From contig DATJHM010000265.1 in NCBI GenBank assembly GCA_035493895.1, positions 1-51,930 on the forward strand: 51,930 nucleotides of DNA. Reading direction: 5' to 3'. Below the pieces are notes generated by a model. That model worked only from the letters and a program-made list of their open reading frames with translations. It did not search any database and had not been told where the DNA came from. Below are positions 31,874-40,999 of this stretch, in pieces. Numbering within the stretch: the first letter of the stretch is position 1; each line of letters begins with the position of its first letter. This DNA is from DATJHM01 sp035493895 (GTDB taxonomy: Bacteria > Chloroflexota > Ktedonobacteria > Ktedonobacterales > Ktedonobacteraceae). The translations under genes and the position numbers were made by a program.

Positions 31874-34800
31874 ATGATGCAGGCAAAACAGGGATCTCCT
31901 CTTTCTCTCCAACAACGGCATCTCTGGTTCGTGCAAGGCCACGAGCAGAACGCTCGCAGTGTGTGGGCGGTACAGCTCGAAGGACAATGGGAGCAGCCGC
32001 GCTTCATCGAGGCCTGCCAGCAGGTGCTCAGACGCCACGAGATCCTGCGGACCGTGCTGTATCGAGTGCCCGGCATGGATCTGCCGATGCAGGTGATTGC
32101 CGAGGAGCCGCTGTGGTCCTATCAGGAATGGCAGTTGGACCCGCATTCCCCGGCGGGACTCTCCCAGGTCATTGCCGAACGCGTTACCGCCCTGCGCACC
32201 GAGAGGCAGGATTTGCAGCAGGGGCCCCTGGTCCTGGTACGCTGGCTCAGCGTGGAAGGCCAACCGATCGTCTTCCTCAGCCTGCCAGCCCTGTGCGCAG
32301 ATACGACCAGCGCACGGCTTATGCTGGCCGAGGTGCTTGACACCTATTGCCAGTTGCCCCCGACCGAAGAGGTCCTCCAATATGCCGATGTCTCCGCCTG
32401 GCAAGAAGACTACCTCCTCACCCCCGAATTACAAGAGCAACGTGCGTCCTGGAGCCGTGTCATCCACTCCCTGAGCCCCACAATCACCCTGCCCTTTCAG
32501 CAATCACGGTCAGCGACGAGCCCAGGAGCATGCGAGCCCCACAGCGTCGAGTTGGCGCTCTCCGCGTCCCTCGTCCAGCAAATGCGCCGTCAGGCCCAGC
32601 AGCATGCGAGCCCCTTTTCTGCCTGGCTGCTGACTTGTTGGAAGGTGCTGCTGTGGCGTCTGAACGACGAAACGCCCGTGACCGTGGGGGTGGCCTGTGA
32701 TGGACGCCTGCATGAAGAACTGGCCACAGCCCTGGGGCCCTATACGCGCTTCGTGCCCGTGGAGGCGCTATGTGCGCCCAATCGCTCTTTTGCCCTGATG
32801 CTGGCCTCGGTCAAGGCCGCGATGGAGGAAGCCACGCACCGCTCCCTGGCGTTTCCTGCCGAAGAGCTGCGCGCTGCGTGGCACCAGGAGGCGGAGGCAC
32901 CTCTGTTTGCCGCCCTGTTTGAGTATGAGAGCTGGCCAGCCACCCTGGAGCGGGATGCGTGGCGGATGGTGCCACTCAAGCGCTGGAGTTGTGCGGAACC
33001 CTTTCTCCTCAAGCTGAGCGCCTGGCAGTGTGGCGAACAGCTACACCTGGAGATCTCCTACGATGCCCGGCAGGTCACCCCCGCGCAGGGACAGGCGCTG
33101 GCTACCCTGCTACAGACGATGCTGGAGCACGTCAGCACGCAACCACAAGAGCTTATTGGCGCGATCCCTTTGCTCGGCACCCAGGACGAGGCGGCCGTGC
33201 GAGCCCGCTTCCGTGGGTCCCGGCGCAACTGGGGCGAGCAGGGGTTCTCCCGACTGGTGGAAGCCCAGGCACGTCTGCGGCCAGGCGATCTGGCGATACG
33301 CAGTCGGCAGGAGCAGATGACATATCAGCAACTCAATGCGCGCGCCAATCAATTGGCGCAGGTCTTGCAGCGGCGCGGGGTAGGACCTAACGTGCTGGTG
33401 GGGATCTTACTGGAGCGGCAGGCTGTAATGCTCGTGGGAGTTCTGGCCATCCTGAAGGCTGGAGGTGCCTATCTGCCGCTGGATGGAGCCAGTCCGGCTG
33501 AGCGCTTGCACTATCAACTGCAAGAGAGCCAGACCGCCCTGACGCTGACGCAGGCGAGCCTGTCTGCTCAAGTGGCGGGCTGGGAAGGCCCAACGCTCTG
33601 TTGGGAAGAGCTGGCGCAGGAGCTGGCGCAGGCCTCGCCGCACGACCTGCCCGCTTCCAGCAGCGGAGAGGATCTGGCGTATGTGATCTATACCTCCGGG
33701 TCGACGGGCACCCCCAAAGGAGTGATGGTGGCCCAGCGCAATGTGGTCAATTACACGCAGGCCCTCTGTGAGCAGCTGGGAGCCGAGCCGGGGTGGCAGT
33801 ATGCCACGGTCTCGACATTGGCAGCCGACCTGGGCAACACGGCGATCTTTTGCGCGCTGGCCTCCGGCGGCTGCGTGCAGGTACTCGATTACGAGACAGT
33901 GACCTCGGGGGAGGCTATGGCGCACTGGGCTCAGCAGCATCCTATCGATGTGCTCAAGATCGTCCCCTCCCATCTCTCAGCTCTGCTGGAGGGTGAGCAG
34001 GGACAATCGGTGCTGCTACCCAGACGCGCGCTGATTCTGGGAGGGGAGGCCGTGCCCAAGCACTTGTTAGAGCGCCTGGATGCGCTGGGGGCGGACTGCG
34101 TCATCTATAACCATTATGGACCCACCGAGACGACCGTGGGGGTATTAATGCGGGAGTTGACGTACGAGACCGTCGCTGGCCAGCAACGACGCTCCCGAGC
34201 GCTGGGAGGGCCGCTGGCCAATTGCCAGGTCGCGATCATGGATCAACGGATGCAGTGGGTGCCACCGGGGATCAAGGGGGAACTCTATCTGGGGGGAACA
34301 GGAATAGCATGGGGATATGTCGAGCAGGCAGCGCTGACGGCAGAACGTTTTGTGCCCGATCCCTTCAGTGCGCAGGCCGGAGCACGGCTTTACCGGACAG
34401 GGGACCTGGTCCGCTACGACCAGGCCGGACAGCTCGAGTTTCTGGGCCGGGCAGATCAGCAGATCAAGATCCGCGGCTATCGTGTCGAGCTGGGAGAGAT
34501 CGAAGCCGTCTTGCGCCAGCATCCGCAGGTGCGAGAGAGTGTGGTGATCACGCGTAGCGATGGCCGAGCCGAGCCACGGCTGGTGGGCTATCTGCTGAGT
34601 CATCAACAGCTGCCCCTGGCCTGGGGACAGCTCGAGGCATATCTGCGCGAACGATTGCCCGAGTATATGGTGCCCAGAGAGTACGTGCAGGTTGAGCACT
34701 GGCCGCTGAGCGCCAACGGGAAAGTGGATCGCCAGCGCTTGCCAGCCCCCAGGCCTCGGGAAGAGCAAGCACGCGTGCTGGTGACGAGCAGCCCGGTCGA

Positions 34801-37800
34801 GGATATAGTTGCGCAGATCTGGTGGGAGGTGCTGGGAACCGAGATCGGTCGCAACGAGGAGTTCTTTGCGGTGGGAGGCCATTCGTTACTGGCGACGCGC
34901 ATTATGGCACGCATCCGCACGGTCCTACCAGTGGAGCTGCCAGTGCGCACCATCTTTGAAGCCCCGACAATCGAGAGCAGCGCGCGGCTGGTCGAAGCAG
35001 CCTTGCGGCAGAAAGACGCGCTGGTGCTCCCGCCGCTGCAAGTCGGGCCGCGCCCGGCAGAGCTCCCGCTCTCTTCCGGGCAGCAGCGGCTCTGGTTTCT
35101 GGCGCAATTGGAACCCGAGAGTACGGCATATCTGGCCTCCCGGGCCTTACAGCTCGACGGGACACTGCTGGTGCGCGTGCTGGAGCACAGCTGGCAGGAG
35201 TTGCTGGACAGACATGAGAGCTTGCGCACACGCTTTGACGAGGTGGAAGGACAACCGGTGCAGGTGATTGCGCCCACCACGCGCCTCTGGCTACCGGTGA
35301 TCGATTTGCAAGGGCTGGAGCCAACCAGCCGGGCCACAGAGGCAACACGACTCACGCGTCAGGAGGGGCAGCGGCTCTGTGACCTGCAAGCAGGCCCTTT
35401 GCTGCGGACGGCGCTACTCCGGTTCGGGCCGCACACCCATACGTTGCTGCTGACATTGCATCATATTATCATCGATGGCTGGTCCATGGATATCTTAGTG
35501 CGGGAATTTGCCGTGCTCTATCAGGCGGGAGTGCAGGGGAGGCCCGCCCTGCTGGCCCCGGCCGCAGTGCAGTATGCCGACTATGCGCTCTGGCAACGGA
35601 CCTGGGTACAGAATGAGCAGTTGGAAGCGCAACTGGCGTATTGGCGCACACAGCTGGCCTCGCTCCCAGCCCTGGAAGTGCCTACCGATGCACCGCGCCA
35701 CCGCGAGCAGCCCTATCGGGGAGAGGCGCTGTCCATGCAGCTTTCTGAAGCGGTCTCGCAGGGGGTGCGTGCGCTGAGCCGACAGGAGCACGTGACGCTG
35801 TTTATGCTGCTGCTGGCGGCGTTCCAGGTGCTATTGCTGCGGTGGAGTGGGCAGCAGGATATCAGTGTGAGCACGCCGATTGCCAATCGGACGCGTGCAG
35901 AGCTTGAAGGAGTGGTGGGGTTTTTCGTCAATACCCTGGTACTCCGCAGCGATCTTTCGGGGAACCCAAGCTTTGTGCAACTGCTGCGGCAGGTACGAGA
36001 GCGTTGCCTGGAAGCCTATGGGCATCAGGATGTCCCCTTCGAGAAAGTGGTCGAAGCCCTGCATCCGCAGCGAGATGGGCGGCGTACCTCGCTCTTCCAG
36101 GTCTCCTTTCAAGTTGCGTATGAGAGCGAGATCGAGCAGCTTCTGCCGGGGCTGCAACTGCACTCGGTGGGCAATGATGGGGCCTCAGCCGACTATGAGA
36201 TCAGAGTGATGGTAACGGAGAGCCAGCGAGGCCTCAGTTGTACGGTGTTTTACGACGCGACACTTTTTACGGCACCGACGATGCAACGCTTACTGGAGCA
36301 TTACCAGCGGTTGCTGCACGGGATCGTGCTCGCCCCGGAGCAGGCAGTGGGGACATTGCCCCTGCTTTCGGAGCAGGAACAGCAGCTGCAACTGGAGAGC
36401 TGGAATGCGACGCAGCACGCCTATCCCTCCGAGCAGTGTGTACATCAGATGTTTGAGCAGCAAGTGCAACAGACGCCGGAGGCGGTAGCGCTTGTCTTTG
36501 GGGAACACGCCTTGAGTTACGCGGCCCTCAACCAGCGCGCCAATCAGCTGGCCCATGCGTTGCAGCAGAGGGGAGTGGGTCCCGAGGTGCTGGTCGGCAT
36601 CTGCATGGAACGCTCTCTGGAGATGGTGATCGGCCTGTTAGCGATCTTAAAGGCCGGTGGGGCCTATCTTCCGCTGGACCCATCCTTGCCACAAGCACGC
36701 CTGGAATATATGCTCAGCGATGCTCAAGTTGGGCTGGTCGTAATCCAGGCCCATCAGCAACAGCGCTTAGCCTCGGCCCTGGATGGCGTTACGATCATCC
36801 CCCTTGAAGCTGCTCGTCTGGCACAAGACGCAGCCCTCCTGACCAACCCGATCAATCATCTGCAAGCAGATCAGATCGTCTATATGATCTATACCTCAGG
36901 ATCGACAGGCAGGCCAAAGGGCGTCATGAACACACATGCCGGTCTTGTCAACCGTCTGACCTGGATGCAGCGGCAATATCCGTTATGTGAGGACGACCGG
37001 GTTCTGCAAAAAACCCCTTTTAGCTTTGATGTCTCGGTCTGGGAGTTCTTCTGGCCGCTGATTACAGGCACACGGCTTGTTATGGCACAACCGGGCGGCC
37101 ATCAAGATCCTACCTACCTCAAAGAGCTGATTCAGCAGGAGCAGATCACAACACTCCATTTCGTGCCCTCGATGCTCCAGGCATTTCTCTTAGAGCCAGC
37201 AAACATACAAGCGTGTACCAGTTTGAGACAAGTGATGTGTAGCGGTGAGGCACTTTCAGCCAGCCTTCAGGCACATATCTTCGAGCTCGCTGCTCCCCGG
37301 CTTAGCCTGCACAACCTTTATGGTCCTACTGAGGCATCGATTGATGTCACATACTGGGATTGTTTCCCTGAGGAGCAGCAACCGGATGTGCCAATTGGAC
37401 GCCCGATTGCCAATACGCAGATCTATCTCCTTGATCGTGAACTGCAACCTGCACCCATTGGTGTGGCCAGTGAGCTGTACATTGGCGGTGTTGGGCTGGC
37501 GCGAGGATACTTCAAGCGTCCCGATCTGACGGCGGAGCGTTTTCTCCCCAATCCATTCAGCAAAAATGGGGGAGAGCGGCTGTATTGGACAGGGGACATC
37601 GCGCGCTATCGCCCTGACGGCGCGATCGAGTTTCTGGGTCGTATAGATGAGCAGGTCAAGCTGCGGGGCCAGCGGATTGAACCGGGCGAAATCGAGGCAG
37701 CGCTACGAGAACATCCTGTCGTGCAAGCAGCGATAGTAGTCCTTCGAGAGGATCGGCCCGGGGACGCCCGCCTCGCCGCCTATATTGTTCCAGAGAGGCA

Positions 37801-40800
37801 GCACGCAGCAGAGGCAACCGGTCAGGCTGAGCAGGCCTTCCTGCTCAGCCAGCGACTCAACAGCTGGCAAGCACTCTATGATGCAACCTACCAGCAGCCA
37901 CCATCACCCGATATGCCTCACGCCAATTTTGTGGGATGGAATAGTAGTTATACGGACCAACCCATTGCGCTCGAAGAGATGCTAGCCTGGCAAGAAGATA
38001 CGCTGGCGCTCGTCCGGTCCTATCAGCCTGAACGCATCTGGGAAATTGGCTGTGGGACGGGATTGTTGCTGTTGCCTCTGGCTCCGGCCTGTACGCACTA
38101 CTACGGCACGGACTTTTCGGCCGTCGCGCTCCAGGGCCTCGAACAGCAGCTCAAAAACGTCCAGGGACTATCCCCTACCGTCACCCTGTTGCAGCAAACG
38201 GCCGACGATTTCAGCGCATTCCCCGAGGAACCGATCGACACCATCTTAATCAACTCCGTGATTCAATATTTTCCCTCCATCGAGTATCTCCTGCATGTCC
38301 TGAACGAGGCCGTACGCCGCGTGGCTTCCGGAGGACGTATCATCGTGGGCGATGTGCGCAGCCTCCCTTTGCTAGAGGCGTTTGCTGCGCTGGTCGAGCT
38401 GTCTCGGGCTCCCGAGACCCTGACGCGCCAGCAACTCTGGCAGCAGGTACAGCAGCATCTGTCGTTGGAGAAGGAGCTGGTGCTGGACCCAGCCTTCTTC
38501 TGGCACTGGGCCCATACAACAGGGCGGGTGCGCCGGGTAGAGGTCCGCCTGAAGCGAGGACGAGCGCACAATGAGCTGACGCAGTTCCGCTATCAGGTTG
38601 TACTGCATGTTGGGGATGCCAGAGGAGAGCGAAGCGCTCAGCGCCAGATGGCATGGGGAGAAGAGCTCGACTGGTCGGCAGGCGGGCTGACCTGGCAGCA
38701 GGTATGCCAGCAATTGCGCCAGCTGCGGCCGCCCTACTTGCGCGTACGCCATGTGCCGAATGCGCGCGTCGACCAGGCGGTCCGTACGGTGCGCTGGCTC
38801 AAGGCGGAGACGGGACCCGAAACGGTAGGAGATTGGCACAAAGCGTTACAGCAACGCATCGAGCGAGGGGTCGAGCCAGAAGTCGTGTGGGAGGAGGCCG
38901 AACAGCTGGGTTATAAGGCCACGATCAGTTGGCGAGACCTGCAAGCTGATGGCAGCTATAGTGTGTGGTTCCAGCGGAGCGGGGATGGGTCTCTGGATAC
39001 TGATCCCGAGGAAATGATGCAGGACTCCCCCTGGGCACCGACGCCGCACCCCTCCTGGCAGCACTATGCCAACCAGCCCTTATGGGGGGAACAGAAGCGC
39101 CTGCTGGTTCCCTTGCTGCGGCAGTATCTGCAAGAGCGGCTTCCGGCGGCAATGGTGCCAGCGAGCCTGCTGGTGCTCGATGCGCTACCAGTGACGGCCC
39201 ATGGCAAACTGGACCGCCGAGGCTTGCCGGACCCGGAGAGAGAGTTGCGGCAGGTGGATGCCGGGCAAGAGATGCCGGGCACGCCGATCGAACACCTGAT
39301 CGGGGGGATATGGAGTGAGCTCCTGGGACACCCGCAGCTCGGCGTGCGCGAGAACTTCTTTGCCTTAGGGGGGCACTCCTTGCTGGTCACCCAGATGGTC
39401 GCCAGGATACGCACCCTCCTACAGGTAGAAATGCCCGTCCGGACCGTCTTTGACGAGCCAACCATCGCGGGACTGGCACGCTGGATCGAGCAGGCGCTCC
39501 GCATCAACGAAGCGAGGGAGCAGCCCCTGCGGAGAGCAGAAGCCTACCCAGAAGAGATCCCGCTTTCCTTTGCGCAGCAGCGGCTCTGGTTTCTCGATCA
39601 GTTGCATCCCGACAGCACACAGTATCTGAGTACCGGCTTGCTCCGTTTGCGTGGCAAGCTCAGCAGCCGGGCAGTAGAGCAAAGCATCCAGCAGATCGTG
39701 GCGCGTCATGAGATCCTGCGTACCACCTTCACGGTCCGCGACGAGCACCCTGCCCAGGTGATTCATCCAGTCAGCCCCTTCGTGTTGCCCATTATCGACC
39801 TGAGCTATCTCCAGCCGGAACAGCGACAGGAGCAGACGCGAGCCCTGGCCGCTCAGGATGGGCAGCGCCCGTACCATCTGGCGATAGGGCCGTTATTCCG
39901 TCTTTACCTGCTCTTGCTAGCCCCGCAGGAACAGATGCTGGTGCTCTCGATGCATCATATTATCACCGACGGCTGGTCCAATGAGCTCTTCCTGCGCGAA
40001 CTGAGTGTGCTCTATCGATCGTATGCAGCCCATGAGCCTTCACCGCTGACTCCATTGCCGGTGCAATACGCCGATTATGCGCTCTGGCAGCGGCAGCGCT
40101 TACAAGGTGAACGGCTGCATCAGCACCTGGCGTACTGGCAAAAGCAACTGCAAGGGGCCTCATCCCTGGACTTGCCCACCGATGCCCCTCGAATGGCCCT
40201 CCAGAGCCAGATCGGTGCCAGATACACCTTTGTGTTGGAGGCAGATCTGGCCGCCAAACTGGTATCCTTCGGCCATCGTGAAGGGGTCACGCTCTTTATG
40301 ACCCTGCTGACCGCGTTTCAGGTCTTGCTCTATCGCATCAGTGGTCAGACAGATATAGTAGTCGGCACAGACGTAGCGAACCGCACCCATGCTGAGACGG
40401 AAGGATTAATTGGTTTTTTTGTCAACTTGCTGGCGTTACGCAGCAAAATACAGGGGACAGCAGATTTTCTCAGCATAGTACAGCAGGTACGCACGATAGT
40501 CCTGGGAGCCTATGCCCATCAGGAACTTCCGTTTGAGCTAATCGTAGAGCATATCCAGGTTGAGCGCAAAGAGCAACAGACGCCGCTAGTGCAGGTATTG
40601 TGTGTGATGCAAAACGTACCAAGAAGTACCCCCGATCTGCCAGGGAGTGAACTGGAAATGCTCGAAGGAGAGAATACGGCAGCCAGATTTGACCTGGCCC
40701 TTTTTTTACAAGAACAAAAAGAGGCAAGTGGCATCAGAGGATCTGTGGTCTATCGTGCAGAGCTATTTCAGGAGCAGACAATTGCAACCTGGATGCAGCA

Positions 40801-40984
40801 ATTTGACGTATTGTTGCGCAACATTGTGACAAAACCGGATACCATCATAGATATGTTAGAGATCCGTACTGATGAAGAAAAAGCCGAGCAGGCAAAAGAG
40901 GCCCTGATGAAAAGCCAGACGAAGGGGAAGCGTATCAGGGCAACAAAAGGTCAAGGCTTTGAAATACAGGAACGAACGAACTGA
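31874..40984 (+). CDS. NRPS: C*-A(Asp)-PCP-C-A(Ser)+N-methyltransferase-PCP-C
   Basis: About 3036 residues. It opens with a degenerate condensation domain whose HHxxxDG reads PALCADT (138-144). A1 (about 457-960) has pocket D-L-T-K-I-G-H-V-G, i.e. Asp. PCP1 carries Ser1004. C2 (about 1064-1500) has HHIIIDG. A2 (from about 1522) has D-V-W-H-M-S-L-I-D, the Ser code. A methyltransferase is inserted between A8 and the end of A2 ('IWEIGCGTGLLLLPLAP' near 2055), the usual N-methylation layout. PCP2 carries Ser2502. A final C (about 2562-3000) has HHIITDG. The product is Asp followed by N-methyl-Ser. The protein ends with a C domain, so the acceptor is on another protein. ATG 31874 is preferred over GTG 31787: GGGGGAAG lies eight bases upstream, and the ten residues before 'LSLQQ' match the other C* starts. 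The next NRPS starts 15 bases after the stop. Confidence 0.94.
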   Translation: MMQAKQGSPLSLQQRHLWFVQGHEQNARSVWAVQLEGQWEQPRFIEACQQVLRRHEILRTVLYRVPGMDLPMQVIAEEPLWSYQEWQLDPHSPAGLSQVIAERVTALRTERQDLQQGPLVLVRWLSVEGQPIVFLSLPALCADTTSARLMLAEVLDTYCQLPPTEEVLQYADVSAWQEDYLLTPELQEQRASWSRVIHSLSPTITLPFQQSRSATSPGACEPHSVELALSASLVQQMRRQAQQHASPFSAWLLTCWKVLLWRLNDETPVTVGVACDGRLHEELATALGPYTRFVPVEALCAPNRSFALMLASVKAAMEEATHRSLAFPAEELRAAWHQEAEAPLFAALFEYESWPATLERDAWRMVPLKRWSCAEPFLLKLSAWQCGEQLHLEISYDARQVTPAQGQALATLLQTMLEHVSTQPQELIGAIPLLGTQDEAAVRARFRGSRRNWGEQGFSRLVEAQARLRPGDLAIRSRQEQMTYQQLNARANQLAQVLQRRGVGPNVLVGILLERQAVMLVGVLAILKAGGAYLPLDGASPAERLHYQLQESQTALTLTQASLSAQVAGWEGPTLCWEELAQELAQASPHDLPASSSGEDLAYVIYTSGSTGTPKGVMVAQRNVVNYTQALCEQLGAEPGWQYATVSTLAADLGNTAIFCALASGGCVQVLDYETVTSGEAMAHWAQQHPIDVLKIVPSHLSALLEGEQGQSVLLPRRALILGGEAVPKHLLERLDALGADCVIYNHYGPTETTVGVLMRELTYETVAGQQRRSRALGGPLANCQVAIMDQRMQWVPPGIKGELYLGGTGIAWGYVEQAALTAERFVPDPFSAQAGARLYRTGDLVRYDQAGQLEFLGRADQQIKIRGYRVELGEIEAVLRQHPQVRESVVITRSDGRAEPRLVGYLLSHQQLPLAWGQLEAYLRERLPEYMVPREYVQVEHWPLSANGKVDRQRLPAPRPREEQARVLVTSSPVEDIVAQIWWEVLGTEIGRNEEFFAVGGHSLLATRIMARIRTVLPVELPVRTIFEAPTIESSARLVEAALRQKDALVLPPLQVGPRPAELPLSSGQQRLWFLAQLEPESTAYLASRALQLDGTLLVRVLEHSWQELLDRHESLRTRFDEVEGQPVQVIAPTTRLWLPVIDLQGLEPTSRATEATRLTRQEGQRLCDLQAGPLLRTALLRFGPHTHTLLLTLHHIIIDGWSMDILVREFAVLYQAGVQGRPALLAPAAVQYADYALWQRTWVQNEQLEAQLAYWRTQLASLPALEVPTDAPRHREQPYRGEALSMQLSEAVSQGVRALSRQEHVTLFMLLLAAFQVLLLRWSGQQDISVSTPIANRTRAELEGVVGFFVNTLVLRSDLSGNPSFVQLLRQVRERCLEAYGHQDVPFEKVVEALHPQRDGRRTSLFQVSFQVAYESEIEQLLPGLQLHSVGNDGASADYEIRVMVTESQRGLSCTVFYDATLFTAPTMQRLLEHYQRLLHGIVLAPEQAVGTLPLLSEQEQQLQLESWNATQHAYPSEQCVHQMFEQQVQQTPEAVALVFGEHALSYAALNQRANQLAHALQQRGVGPEVLVGICMERSLEMVIGLLAILKAGGAYLPLDPSLPQARLEYMLSDAQVGLVVIQAHQQQRLASALDGVTIIPLEAARLAQDAALLTNPINHLQADQIVYMIYTSGSTGRPKGVMNTHAGLVNRLTWMQRQYPLCEDDRVLQKTPFSFDVSVWEFFWPLITGTRLVMAQPGGHQDPTYLKELIQQEQITTLHFVPSMLQAFLLEPANIQACTSLRQVMCSGEALSASLQAHIFELAAPRLSLHNLYGPTEASIDVTYWDCFPEEQQPDVPIGRPIANTQIYLLDRELQPAPIGVASELYIGGVGLARGYFKRPDLTAERFLPNPFSKNGGERLYWTGDIARYRPDGAIEFLGRIDEQVKLRGQRIEPGEIEAALREHPVVQAAIVVLREDRPGDARLAAYIVPERQHAAEATGQAEQAFLLSQRLNSWQALYDATYQQPPSPDMPHANFVGWNSSYTDQPIALEEMLAWQEDTLALVRSYQPERIWEIGCGTGLLLLPLAPACTHYYGTDFSAVALQGLEQQLKNVQGLSPTVTLLQQTADDFSAFPEEPIDTILINSVIQYFPSIEYLLHVLNEAVRRVASGGRIIVGDVRSLPLLEAFAALVELSRAPETLTRQQLWQQVQQHLSLEKELVLDPAFFWHWAHTTGRVRRVEVRLKRGRAHNELTQFRYQVVLHVGDARGERSAQRQMAWGEELDWSAGGLTWQQVCQQLRQLRPPYLRVRHVPNARVDQAVRTVRWLKAETGPETVGDWHKALQQRIERGVEPEVVWEEAEQLGYKATISWRDLQADGSYSVWFQRSGDGSLDTDPEEMMQDSPWAPTPHPSWQHYANQPLWGEQKRLLVPLLRQYLQERLPAAMVPASLLVLDALPVTAHGKLDRRGLPDPERELRQVDAGQEMPGTPIEHLIGGIWSELLGHPQLGVRENFFALGGHSLLVTQMVARIRTLLQVEMPVRTVFDEPTIAGLARWIEQALRINEAREQPLRRAEAYPEEIPLSFAQQRLWFLDQLHPDSTQYLSTGLLRLRGKLSSRAVEQSIQQIVARHEILRTTFTVRDEHPAQVIHPVSPFVLPIIDLSYLQPEQRQEQTRALAAQDGQRPYHLAIGPLFRLYLLLLAPQEQMLVLSMHHIITDGWSNELFLRELSVLYRSYAAHEPSPLTPLPVQYADYALWQRQRLQGERLHQHLAYWQKQLQGASSLDLPTDAPRMALQSQIGARYTFVLEADLAAKLVSFGHREGVTLFMTLLTAFQVLLYRISGQTDIVVGTDVANRTHAETEGLIGFFVNLLALRSKIQGTADFLSIVQQVRTIVLGAYAHQELPFELIVEHIQVERKEQQTPLVQVLCVMQNVPRSTPDLPGSELEMLEGENTAARFDLALFLQEQKEASGIRGSVVYRAELFQEQTIATWMQQFDVLLRNIVTKPDTIIDMLEIRTDEEKAEQAKEALMKSQTKGKRIRATKGQGFEIQERTN

Positions 40985-40999
40985 GGAGAAGAACAAGCG

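Noticed and set aside
33240..34750. Calling every NRPS C domain in the window inactive
   Set aside because: The inner C domains of the two plus-strand NRPSs and the first C of the ACP-aminotransferase protein keep HHxxxDG. Only the N-terminal C* set and the second tandem C are degenerate.
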